DNA of 64,000 nt from Chloroflexi bacterium TSY (lineage in GTDB: Bacteria; Chloroflexota; Anaerolineae; Caldilineales; Caldilineaceae), in assembly GCA_019217005.1 (NCBI GenBank), contig JAHBNG010000020.1:1-64000 (forward strand). The letters are read 5' to 3'. Under the pieces are notes generated by a model. That model did no database searches and was not told the DNA's origin. It saw only the letters and a program-made list of their open reading frames with translations. The translations under genes and the position numbers were made by a program. Positions 51,878 to 60,040 of the stretch are shown piece by piece; the first letter of the stretch is position 1; each line of letters starts with the position of its first letter.

Positions 51878-53185
51878 TTAGGTGCAATCCATCACCGGCC
51901 GATACACTTGGTGAATATTTGAGCCGCTACTGCCTCCTTGACTGGTGCCACCGCCAGGAAAATGAATCCAACCATCGACAATGGCCATGCCTGTTACGCC
52001 GTGGACTGGAATTGGCATGGATGGCAGACTCGTCCAGCTATCCGAGCCTCAGTAGATCCAAATTTCAGGTTTTGAGAGAGAATTCTGGCTAAACAGTTGA
52101 CATAAATACAAATTTGCCGTTGACATAAATACAAATTTGCCGGTCGATATCTAGTTTTTGCGTTAGATTTGGGCGATTTTCAGATATGAAATAGGTTGTT
52201 TTCTGTAACCGAAATCTGAATAAATGACTCCAAAATCCCTGCAATCTCGACTGAAAATCGCCAAAAACGCCAAATTTGGATCTACTGAGCCTGGATCGTA
52301 GACTTCATGTTGCGGATAAAGTCCGTTTACGTTTCCTGCGCCGTTGCCTTCGCCACCCATTACATGGAGGCAACCGTTGGCCACAATCCCATTGTGGCCG
52401 CTCCGCTTGGTCAGCATGGGCGTGCCACGCCGCCACTCGTTGGTTTCAGGATTGTAAATTTCGACGATATCAGTCACTTCGCTAGAAAATCCAGCCCCAA
52501 AGCGGCCACCGATAGCATAAATCTCATCCATGATGGTCACCACCACGAAGTGATTGCGCGCCGTCGGCATGTTGGGCAGCGTTGTCCATTCATCATTCTG
52601 CGGATCGTAGACTGCAAAGTCGTGGCCATGTGGTGGTCGTCCTCCTGCAACATAGATTTTTCCATTCAATACTGCACCTGCCGAACCACTCCGCCAGGTT
52701 GGCATGGGAGCCCGTTCGCTCCAACTATCGGTGGACGGGTCATAGGCAAAGACATCCTGCAAGAACGGACCGCCACCGCGAGCTGTTGGCTGGCCGCCAA
52801 TGATATAGACCAGACCATCGACCGCAGCCGCTACATTGTGGTTGCTAGCCACAGGTAATGGCGGGCCCAAACGCCAACTATCTAGAGCCGTATCGTAAAT
52901 TTGTACCGTATCAACCGTTTGTCGAGAAGATGGATAGCCTCCCATTACGTAAATAAATCCGTCCAGTTCAGTTACTGACAATTCAGAGTTGGCTTCTAGT
53001 AGTGGCGCGCGCCTTTCCCATACTGAACTTTTGACGTTTGCATTCGATGCTTCGTCTGTGCCTATGCTTGACTCGTCTGGTTGAACAGGAGTAGTTGTCT
53101 CGTTTTGCACAGTTGCGATCGTATTAGCGCAACCATTGATGAACAGTAACCCTGCAAAGATAATGGTGTATGTGCTTTTTATCAT
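51878..53185 (-). pseudogene. Kelch-repeat lipoprotein gene split by a 238-bp element
   Basis: From ATG 53185 the protein has a lipoprotein-like signal (IIFAGLLFINGCAN) and then five or more kelch blades (FIYVMGGYPSSRQTVDTVQI, LVYIIGGQPTARGGG, KIYVAGGRPPHGHDF, EIYAIGGRFGAGF, CLHVMGGEGN). After HEVYDPGS an element (52050-52287) interrupts. On its far side the frame resumes as DSWTSLPSMPIPVHGVTGMA and continues to a TAA at 51878-51880. Removing element plus one AGCCT (243 bp) restores a single frame of 355 codons with YDPGSDSWTSLP, the usual blade sequence. As it stands the last blade is lost. Probably a surface-anchored beta-propeller; ligand unknown. Confidence 0.88.
52050..52287. mobile_element. 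MITE-like element of 238 bp with 5-bp target duplication AGCCT
   Basis: Ends CAGTAGATCCAAATTT / AAATTTGGATCTACTG are perfect 16-bp inverted repeats. AGCCT flanks at 52045-52049 and 52288-52292. Inside, a 23-bp unit (GTTGACATAAATAC...) is repeated twice in tandem at 52096-52141. No coding frame. It is unrelated to families A to C. Confidence 0.85.
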
Positions 53186-53223
53186 CAGTTAGTCCCCTGT
53201 TTGGTGCCCCAAGAAATCAACAG

Positions 53224-54776
53224 CTAATGCTTTCTCTGAGAATACAATTCGCGCACCCTAAAATGCTGAATCTTCCCCATCGCGTTACGCGGCAGGTCGT
53301 CGACGAAGTGAACCTCTTGGGGAACTTTGAAGCGCGCAAGCTGTTCGCTGACAAACGTTTGTAATTCTTCCGCAGTCAGGGCGGCGTCGGACGTGGGAAT
53401 GACAAACGCAATTGGCGCTTCTCCCCACTGCACATCTGCTTTGCCGATCACGGCTACATCCTGCACGCCAGGATGGGTGTAAAGTACTCGCTCTACCTCG
53501 GCGGGATAGACGTTTTCGCCACCGGAGATGATCATGTTCTTCTTACGGTCATTGATGTAGTAGTAGCCATCGACATCGCGATATCCAATATCGCCAGAAT
53601 GATACCAGCCATCCTGTAAGGCGGCTTTCGTTGCCGTAGGATTACGCCAATATTCGTGCATCACGCTCGGCCCCCGCACGAGTATTTCTCCGGCCGTTCC
53701 ATCTGCCACTTCATTGCCTTGAACATCTACCACTTTCACTTGACAATGCAGTGCCGGTAACCCCGTTGAGCCTTGTTTGCTGAAATCTGAATCGGGTCGC
53801 TGATAGATGGCAATCGGGCAGGTTTCAGTCGACCCATACATCTCAAGCACGCAGATACCACGCTGTCGAAAGGCATCCGAAAGGGCTTGCGGTACAGTTG
53901 TTGACCCAGTAACCACAATGCAGAGGCAATACAGGCCTGCATTGTTGCGGGCACGAGGCAGGTGATGGTGGGACTTTCGTCCGAAATAGTGCGCAGCATT
54001 TCATCTGGATGAAAACGACGATGAATCGTCACGGTTGCGCCACAGTGAAGAGCGGGCGTAGTCTGGTTGTTGAGTCCGCCCACGTGGAAGAAAGGCAGCG
54101 GCGCCAAGATGTGATCCTGGCTGGTCATGTCGTGCTGATGGATGCTGTTGATGGCGTTCCACTGCAGGGCACCTTGGGTGAGAACCGCCCCCTTGGGGTG
54201 ACCCGTCGTGCCGGATGTATAGACGATGAGCAGCGGCGTGTCTAAGCTGATATCTTTGGTGGCAGGTTCTGTCGGACAATCTGCAACGGCTTGAACAGAT
54301 ACTCCCGCACTGAGCAGAGATTGCAGTTCGTTCCCATTCGGCGGCGTAAAGTCCAGACCAACAATCCGACATTCCGACAACCCGTTGTGGACGGGAGCAA
54401 CCCGATCTCCATAACTCTCTTCGAGTAGCAGCGCCTTCACAGCCGCATTTTGCAAGATGTAGAGATGTTCCGGAATGGCCAGGCGCCAGTTGAGCGGCAC
54501 GAGCATGGCTCCATTACGTGCACAAGCAAAGAGCAGAACGAGATACTCTGGGCAGTTGTCGGCGAGAATTGCGATGCGATCGCCTTGTTCGATGTTCAAC
54601 TGCCGCCGTAGCATCTGGGACATAGCTTCGATCTGCTTCTCAAAGTCGGCATATGTGATTGTTCGCCCTTCAAAACGTAAGGCGGTCTTAGTTGGTGTGA
54701 AGATAGCGTGGTGCTGAATCCAAAGTGAGATGTTCATTCGGGTATGACATACCTTTATTTTTTGGTTGTTTGACAT
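53224..54776 (-). pseudogene. AMP-dependent acyl-CoA synthetase/ligase, deletion and frameshift
   Basis: The N-terminal frame (54776-53736) carries AMP-binding motifs including IVYTSGTTGHPKGAVL (ATP loop) and PLPFFHVGG. The C-terminal frame (53916-53224) carries MYGSTETC, HSGDIGYRDVDGYYYINDRK and the C-terminal catalytic Lys in PRNAMGKIQHF. Between VPATMQACIASALW and VTGSTTVPQAL the family usually has about a dozen further residues, so a short deletion near 53915 shifted the frame. Both halves are otherwise intact. Likely a medium- or long-chain fatty acid or aromatic acid ligase. Start 54737 or 54776; the ribosome binding site is poor. Confidence 0.85.
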
Positions 54777-54798
54777 AGAATCTGATTCACTCTATACT
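54770..54798 (+). promoter_or_regulatory. Near-consensus sigma70 promoter
   Basis: TTGACA (54770-54775), a 17-nt spacer, then TATACT (54793-54798). It points to the toxin-like gene starting at 54832 and overlaps the divergent start of the ligase gene. Confidence 0.7.
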
Positions 54799-54831
54799 TC
54801 CAACAATGCACCCCATGACATTGGGCAATTC

Positions 54832-55152
54832 ATGTCAAACATACTTTTTCGCACGTATGATCCGCGAGGTATCGAGATCATTTTGCATCGTAGTCGTTAT
54901 CAGAATCATATCCAACTCCAACATGGAATTGATGATGACTCTATTCGGGAAACCATAGAAATGCCAAATCTGATCACGGTCGACCGACACGATGAATTTA
55001 AGGAAAATTATTATGCGGACAACTTGTCTCCCGACCTTCCAGATCGATTGCTCAAGGTATGCGTGTTATTCAAAAATAATATTGGTCGAGTAATTACGGC
55101 ATTTGATATTGACATGCTTCATCCCGATGAAACGATTATCTGGCAAGAATAA
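54832..55152 (+). CDS. Putative small nuclease/toxin-like protein (DUF4258/RelE-like context)
   Basis: A 106-aa soluble protein (FRTYDPRGIEIILHRSRYQN, then ETIEMPNLITVDRHDEFKEN, LKVCVLFKNNIGRVITAFDI). I do not recognise a definite family. The compact size, central beta-rich pattern, and a following DUF2283 gene 4 bp downstream are typical of a type II toxin-antitoxin-like pair in which DUF4258 and DUF2283 proteins occur together. The start was set at 54832 because the promoter's expected transcription start (about 54805) lies downstream of the earlier TTG. No Shine-Dalgarno sequence is evident. Confidence 0.6.
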   Translation: MSNILFRTYDPRGIEIILHRSRYQNHIQLQHGIDDDSIRETIEMPNLITVDRHDEFKENYYADNLSPDLPDRLLKVCVLFKNNIGRVITAFDIDMLHPDETIIWQE

Positions 55153-55155
55153 AAC

Positions 55156-55545
55156 ATGATTGGGAAAAAAACTTCGATACAAGTAAATCCGCTGAATATG
55201 GATACAATTGATCCTGCCAAGCTATGGGTTCATTACGACGATGAAGCCGACAGCTTGGTTATTTATTTAACAGGAGTGCCCGTACGTGCTGTATCCGTTC
55301 TCCTGGATGAAGATACTTATGCCAAAGTCGATCCGCAAACGGGTGAAATCGTCGGTTTCCACATAGAGGCATGGGAGCGTCACTTTGTGCCGAGACATCC
55401 CGATATCCAACTGTCATGGGAAAAAATTAGTTCACATACATCTACAGAGGCTGAGTGGAGTCACATCTTGCATATGTTAGCGCTTTGGCTCGTCTTTGTC
55501 TTTAAGACAGACTACATGTCTCCCCTGGCAAGCAATCCTGCATAA
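55156..55545 (+). CDS. DUF2283 domain protein
   Basis: A 129-aa protein whose central part (LWVHYDDEADSLVIYLTGVP, then DEDTYAKVDPQTGEIVGFHI) is the DUF2283 domain. A C-terminal helix follows (WSHILHMLALWLVFVF) that is hydrophobic enough to be membrane-associated or an oligomerisation helix. The gene follows the toxin-like gene by 3 bp, forming an operon from the promoter at 54770. DUF2283 proteins have unknown function but are frequently paired with small toxin-like genes. Start 55156 or 55198 (MDTIDPAK). Confidence 0.8.
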   Translation: MIGKKTSIQVNPLNMDTIDPAKLWVHYDDEADSLVIYLTGVPVRAVSVLLDEDTYAKVDPQTGEIVGFHIEAWERHFVPRHPDIQLSWEKISSHTSTEAEWSHILHMLALWLVFVFKTDYMSPLASNPA

Positions 55546-55552
55546 GTACCCC

Positions 55553-56848
55553 TCACCCGTCATCACTCTCTCCCGCCTCATACAACAATCCCTTCCCCAA
55601 TCGATCCAAGCAGATCTCTGCCGTCCACGGCAGCATGAGCGAGCCGCAGCGGCTATCTCGGTAAATTCGTTCAAGAGGCAAGCTTTTGAGCATGGCTTGA
55701 CCGCCACACGTTCGAATGGCAAGTTGAGCGAGTTCATTGGCGTTTTCCATCACCGTGTATTGCGTGGCGTAAGCGCGCATGACTTGGTCTTTACTTGGAT
55801 TGGCTCTGGCTTCGCTGATGGCTTGAAACCAGAGCGCCTTGGTCTGCTCGAGCATGACCTTCATCTGTGCCACTGTGATCTGCTTGGTGGGCCACATCCG
55901 GCGCTTGGTGGAACCAGCACCGGGCTGCTCGCCACGCAGATAGCGAATGGTGAAATCATAGGCCGCTTGGGCCAATCCCATATATGATGGTGCGAGCGTA
56001 AGGAACATGTGGGGCCAGCGGATCGCTGCTTGCATGTAGATCCCCCGCGGCATGAGCAGGGCCTCTTCGGGCACAAAAACATCGTCAAACAGCAGCGTAC
56101 GCGAGACCGTTCCCCGCATCCCCAGTGGATCCCAGTCGCCCACAATGCTGACCCCCGTGGCGGCGGCAGGAATGGCCAAATAGAGGGTATTGCGGCGGCT
56201 GGCTTGCTCGCCCTCGTTCACTTCTGTACAGAGCGCACCATAGTAATCGGCTGAGCCAGAGAGCGAGGCAAAGATCTTCTTCCCATTCACGAGCCAACCA
56301 CGCTGACCCGCGACCTCCGCGGGCTGGGCATGGGTTCCAAATGCGATGGTCCCAGCTGCCGCCGCGCCCCCCTCGGAGAAAGGTTGAGAATAGATGGCAC
56401 CCTCGTCTAAAATGCGCCGATAGTGGAGACCGCGCCGTGCGTGATGCTCAGCACGATCCTCGTCACTCATTGGTAGATCATTGGTCAATGCGCCAGTCCA
56501 GAGCGTCGAGCTAATGTGCATGTTCCAGGTCAACGCAGTGGAGCCACAGTAACGTCCAACCTCAGCGGCCACCAGACAATAGGTTTTGTAATCTGCGCCA
56601 ATGCCCCCATATTCTTGTGGAATACAGAGACCCAGAAAGCCAGCCTCGTGCATGTCGCGGTAATTCTGCATGGGAAAGGTGGCGATACGGTCATACTCAG
56701 CCGCACGTGGTGCGAACTTCTCTTGTCCCAACCGACGGGCCAGGGCAGTCAATTCAGCTTGCTCAGCGGTCAGACAGAACGCAACGGGTTCGAACATGGG
56801 GACGTCAAGATCTGAAGTTGTCATCGTCTTGTTTTGTGGTGATGTCAT
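55553..56848 (-). CDS. Acyl-CoA dehydrogenase family protein
   Basis: A 431-aa flavoprotein. It has the N-terminal helical domain (AEYDRIATFPMQNYRDMHEA, LCIPQEYGGIGADY), the FAD/acyl-binding beta domain (AIYSQPFSEGGAAAAG, GWLVNGKKIFASLSG) and the C-terminal helical domain (IRTCGGQAMLKSLPLERIYR, then DSRCGSLMLPWTAE) with the nucleotide-binding part. The usual catalytic Glu cannot be placed confidently, and some members of this branch oxidise other substrates. Its end lies 7 bp from the opposite DUF2283 gene. It is downstream of the alpha/beta hydrolase in the minus-strand run. Confidence 0.87.
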   Translation of the reverse strand: MTSPQNKTMTTSDLDVPMFEPVAFCLTAEQAELTALARRLGQEKFAPRAAEYDRIATFPMQNYRDMHEAGFLGLCIPQEYGGIGADYKTYCLVAAEVGRYCGSTALTWNMHISSTLWTGALTNDLPMSDEDRAEHHARRGLHYRRILDEGAIYSQPFSEGGAAAAGTIAFGTHAQPAEVAGQRGWLVNGKKIFASLSGSADYYGALCTEVNEGEQASRRNTLYLAIPAAATGVSIVGDWDPLGMRGTVSRTLLFDDVFVPEEALLMPRGIYMQAAIRWPHMFLTLAPSYMGLAQAAYDFTIRYLRGEQPGAGSTKRRMWPTKQITVAQMKVMLEQTKALWFQAISEARANPSKDQVMRAYATQYTVMENANELAQLAIRTCGGQAMLKSLPLERIYRDSRCGSLMLPWTAEICLDRLGKGLLYEAGESDDG

Positions 56849-56856
56849 TTTCGTTT

Positions 56857-56942
56857 TGGTGGATAGTTGATAGTGGATGGTGGGTGATTGTTGGTTACGG
56901 GTCGCTTAAAACTGAATTATCCACGATCAACCATCCACCTCT
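56857..56942. repeat. Heptamer-type repeat locus F3
   Basis: GTGGATAGTTGATAGTGGAT and, 40 bp on, the inverse ATCCACGATCAACCATCCAC. It separates the dehydrogenase from the next gene. Confidence 0.55.
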
Positions 56943-56947
56943 TCATA

Positions 56948-57026
56948 CTAAATACAGCGTAAATTAAGTTTTCAGATGTTTTGTCTGACTGAGAAATGCA
57001 AGAAACTTAGTTGACGCTGTACTAAA
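56948..57026. repeat. Inverted repeat element overlapping the 3' end of the hydrolase gene
   Basis: ACTAAATACAGCGTAAATTA and its imperfect reverse complement (AGTTGACGCTGTACTAAAG). The centre contains TCTGACTGAGAAATGCA, a motif related to the centre of family A. The hydrolase stop codon (57022-57024) lies inside. Confidence 0.45.
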
Positions 57027-57795
57027 GTTGTTGCAGAAAGTCTACAATCACCCGATTAAACTGCGCCCCATCTTCGATATGTGCAATGTGCCCTAGTCCA
57101 GGCATAGTGCGGTAGACAGCGCCCGGAATCTTGCTCGCCATCTTTTCCATCATGGGTGGAGGAGCATTGGTGTCTTCAGCCCCGACCAGAACCAAGCATG
57201 GGATTTCAATCTTGGCGAGATTGGCCCGCTGATCAAATTCGACTAGACAGTGGACTGCGGCACGAAATGTTTCCGCGGGCACGTCCGCAACCCCTTTTTC
57301 GGCCAAAGCAATGCCCTCAGCCTGCGCGCCCGAACCGATCACTCCTTGCACAATTTTGGGAGCCAACTCGGCCATCGTTTTGCCCTCATCCAGCGGCTGG
57401 AGACGGGCACGTATAAATTTCTGCTGCCACTCGCCATCCTTGCGCCCAAACGCCGGACTTGTTCCATAAAGCACCGCAGCCTTGGCTTGACCAGAGAATG
57501 TAGCCAAATACTCCTGCACAATCATGCCCCCAAACGAGTTCCCGATCAGTACGGAATTCTCGATCTCCAAATTAAGTAGTGTCTTGTTCAACCAATCAGC
57601 CAGCGCCGGAAACGTCATTTGCGGCAGACTCGAGGTGCCTCCATATCCCGGCAGATCCAAGGCGACAACGTGATAGTCTTCCCTTAATTCTTCAAGTTGA
57701 TAATGCCACGTCTCGGCATTGCCACCAATTCCGTGCAAAAAGACAAGCGGCTGACCTTCGCCACGTTCAATGGTTGAAGTTCTTGTTGTGATCAT
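57022..57795 (-). CDS. Alpha/beta fold hydrolase (possible NicD-like amide/ester hydrolase)
   Basis: A 257-aa cytoplasmic hydrolase with PLVFLHGIGGNAETWHYQLE (oxyanion side), nucleophile elbow LIGNSFGGM (Ser87), acid in LVLVGAEDTNAPP and catalytic His in PGLGHIAHIED. The organisation is that of small-molecule hydrolases including N-formylmaleamate deformylase (NicD) and 3-oxoadipate enol-lactonase-like enzymes. It directly follows the NicX-like gene (56 bp), which supports a ring-cleavage context but does not prove it. Start 57795 has AGGA 6-7 nt upstream; the longer open frame upstream is repeat DNA. Confidence 0.83.
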   Translation of the reverse strand: MITTRTSTIERGEGQPLVFLHGIGGNAETWHYQLEELREDYHVVALDLPGYGGTSSLPQMTFPALADWLNKTLLNLEIENSVLIGNSFGGMIVQEYLATFSGQAKAAVLYGTSPAFGRKDGEWQQKFIRARLQPLDEGKTMAELAPKIVQGVIGSGAQAEGIALAEKGVADVPAETFRAAVHCLVEFDQRANLAKIEIPCLVLVGAEDTNAPPPMMEKMASKIPGAVYRTMPGLGHIAHIEDGAQFNRVIVDFLQQL

Positions 57796-57811
57796 ACATT
57801 GTCCTATTCGA

Positions 57812-57870
57812 ATGGTGGATAGTGGATAGTGGATGGTAGATAGTACGAGTCTACCATCCACTATCCACAA
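57812..57870. repeat. Heptamer-type repeat locus F4
   Basis: GGTGGATAGTGGATAGTGGA followed by CTACCATCCACTATCCAC. The last codons of the NicX-like gene (EIVDSGW and TAG) are encoded by this repeat. Confidence 0.6.
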
Positions 57871-58897
57871 TTTCCCCCTCCACCACCACTGCTACCCCAT
57901 CTAACTCAATCGTACAGCCGCGCACAGGCAAATCAAAATGCCCTTTGGTAAAGCGCCCAGCAAATTCATTGGCACCGGTTGAAAAAAGAAAGTTGCCCGC
58001 GAAGGCCCGCAGTTCGGTCCCGTTGGTGTCCCGCTGATCGTACATGGTCAGTGCCTCGTAGCGGGCATTGCGATTCAACCCCCAGCCCACATGCGACACG
58101 GCATAGGCCGCCGGATCATCCCACGCGACCCAGTAGCGACGCATCAATTCAACATCGGTGCCGTGGCCTTCAATGTTGGTTACATAGTCATCTTCAATCG
58201 TCAACCTGACTGGACTTTGCAAATAGCGCTTGAAGGTCAAGTTGATGTCGCCTGTATCTAGAACCAACGCTCCGTTGACGCTATTGGCCTTGGGAAAGCT
58301 AACAACCAAACCACCCGGCCAATGGGACAAGGTTCCAGGCTTGTCAGTATACCCCCAGATGCCCACGGTTGCCGCATCCGTCATTCCCACTTCGAGTGCG
58401 GTTCCTGCAGCAGAAGTCACCCGCATGTGGCTGGCCTTGCGCGCCAACCGCGATGCGGCCAGCACCTGCGCTTTGAGCGCTTCGGTTGGCAGCAGACGCT
58501 CCAATGCATCGGGATGCTCGTTGCTGATGTTGAGGACACGCGCACCGCTCTTGAGAATGGCCGGTAGTTCGGGTGCATGCATCAACCCTTCCACGGTGCA
58601 GTCCACAACGACGGGAACGCTGGTCAGCGCGGCAATCACTGGCTCCAACCCCTGGATGGCTTGCGACGCGCCAGTCGATCGCACGGGGACCGGCGCGCTT
58701 TGCACCGCTGTGGGAATACAGAGATGAAAAGGCCGCGCACCTAGCTTGAGCAGCCCCAGTTCGCTCAAGTGAACATTTAACTGGCGCGACTGGGTTTCGG
58801 ACAAAATCGCAACCGGGTCGCCCGCTTGCACCTTACTCAGCACAAAGACATGGGCGAAAGCATCAATCCAGCGAGCCTCAATACGGTCAGTGAACAT
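57851..58897 (-). CDS. NicX-like (2,5-dihydroxypyridine 5,6-dioxygenase) / M29-type metalloprotein
   Basis: A 348-aa protein of the aminopeptidase-M29-like fold. Possible metal ligands are Glu169 in ALEVGMTD, His269 in VSHVGWGLN, and the His320-x-Asp322 pair in KGHFDLP. From memory, these spacings parallel those of NicX of nicotinate catabolism. The family opens a hydroxypyridine ring to N-formylmaleamate. The gene is directly upstream of an alpha/beta hydrolase that could be the following step. Start 58897 with AGAGA upstream; homology begins there. Alternative: an uncharacterised M29-family hydrolase. Confidence 0.7.
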   Translation of the reverse strand: MFTDRIEARWIDAFAHVFVLSKVQAGDPVAILSETQSRQLNVHLSELGLLKLGARPFHLCIPTAVQSAPVPVRSTGASQAIQGLEPVIAALTSVPVVVDCTVEGLMHAPELPAILKSGARVLNISNEHPDALERLLPTEALKAQVLAASRLARKASHMRVTSAAGTALEVGMTDAATVGIWGYTDKPGTLSHWPGGLVVSFPKANSVNGALVLDTGDINLTFKRYLQSPVRLTIEDDYVTNIEGHGTDVELMRRYWVAWDDPAAYAVSHVGWGLNRNARYEALTMYDQRDTNGTELRAFAGNFLFSTGANEFAGRFTKGHFDLPVRGCTIELDGVAVVVEGEIVDSGW

Positions 58898-58960
58898 GCG
58901 TTCTCTCTTGAATGAAATTTGTGGAACGAATTGAGCGAATCTATCTCTCAAGACGTTAAA

Positions 58961-59029
58961 TGTGGATAGTTGATGGTTGATGGTTGATGGTGCGAGACAA
59001 GCCACCATCCACTATCCGCCATCCACTCC
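58961..59029. repeat. Heptamer-type repeat locus F5
   Basis: GTGGATAGTTGATGGTTGAT, continuing with GGTTGATGG, then the inverse CCACCATCCACTATCCGCC. The C-terminal codons of the aminotransferase (GDGVDGG and TAG) lie in it. Confidence 0.6.
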
Positions 59030-60040
59030 ATCCCCTATAATTCCCGCCAACGTCTTGATAACCCGTTCATTTTCGTGTGGGCGGGCAAAGGTAATGCGGA
59101 CATTCTCTGGCAGACCGGCCCAAGCTGTATGGTTAAGCAGCAGGCCTTGGGCTTCGGCCTGCTGGACGAGTTGTGATGCTGTGAGGGGCAAATCTTTGAG
59201 TAAAATATAGTTTGCCTGGGTCGGGACATAGCCGATCTTCAATTTGGGCAGCTCGGCATAATAGAAGGAGCGGCTTGTTCGAACCATCGACAGAGTCTGT
59301 TCAATAAACGTACTGTCAGCCAGAGCCGCCGAACCGCCGAACCAAGTGGGCCGTCCACAATGATGACGTCCGCGATATTGACGCACCCGTTCGATTAAGT
59401 CTGCACATGCCAGACCATAACCAGCCCGTAAACCCGCCAGTCCATACAGTTTGGAGAGCGTGCGGGTGACGATAATGTTGTGTCCAGCGGTTACCCATTC
59501 TTCGGCTTGCGGCAGATCGGGGTGATCGCCAAATTCGCGGTATGCCTCATCAAGTACCAATGTAACGTGAGGGGGAAGCTGCTGCAAAAACTCCTCAATG
59601 GCTGAATGGCTGACAAAGGTTCCCGTTGGATTGTTCGGATTGCAGAGAAAGACGAGTCGCGTTCGTTCATCGACCGCGGAGAGCAGTGCGGGCAAATCGG
59701 CTGTATAGTTTCTAAGGGGAACCGATATCGAACTGCCGCCATAAAGATTCGTAAACCCAGCATAGATGCCAAAGGTTGGTGCAGCGATCACAGCAGTTTG
59801 CCCTGGCTGGAGCAGGCTCTGCGCGACCATGCGCAACACATCAGAGGACCCATTGCCGCTCACAAAGTTGGCCGCGGTGAAACCATGTCCATGTTTATGA
59901 ATCAGCGCATCGAGAAAGACGTGCTCAACGTCGTTGGAATAGAGATGGATTTCCCCCAACGCTTTCTGGATCGCCGCGGTCGCTTTGGGCGATGGCCCCA
60001 GAACGTTTTCGTTGGAAAGAAGATTGAGAACGCTGTTCAT
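59012..60040 (-). CDS. Class I/II aminotransferase (histidinol-phosphate aminotransferase-like)
   Basis: A 342-aa PLP enzyme of fold type I. Key features are NENVLGPSPKA at the start, FLCNPNNPTGTF (134-142), LVLDEAYREF (Asp164, Tyr167), the Schiff-base Lys197 in TRTLSKLYGLAGLRAGY, and a C-terminal Arg (NVRITFARPHENERV). It resembles HisC-like enzymes used outside histidine synthesis. It overlaps the ThDP gene by ATGA, so both are translated together, probably in the same catabolic route. Its 3' end runs into a heptamer repeat, so the last residues are not conserved. Confidence 0.88.
   Translation of the reverse strand: MNSVLNLLSNENVLGPSPKATAAIQKALGEIHLYSNDVEHVFLDALIHKHGHGFTAANFVSGNGSSDVLRMVAQSLLQPGQTAVIAAPTFGIYAGFTNLYGGSSISVPLRNYTADLPALLSAVDERTRLVFLCNPNNPTGTFVSHSAIEEFLQQLPPHVTLVLDEAYREFGDHPDLPQAEEWVTAGHNIIVTRTLSKLYGLAGLRAGYGLACADLIERVRQYRGRHHCGRPTWFGGSAALADSTFIEQTLSMVRTSRSFYYAELPKLKIGYVPTQANYILLKDLPLTASQLVQQAEAQGLLLNHTAWAGLPENVRITFARPHENERVIKTLAGIIGDGVDGG

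Noticed and set aside
54766..54831. Earlier TTG start for the toxin-like gene
   Set aside because: It would lie upstream of the predicted transcription start of the consensus promoter and overlaps its -35 box.
57780..57870. N-terminal extension of the alpha/beta hydrolase (25 residues from an upstream ATG)
   Set aside because: The extension is translated heptamer repeat DNA; the ATG at 57795 has a ribosome binding site and starts the homologous region.
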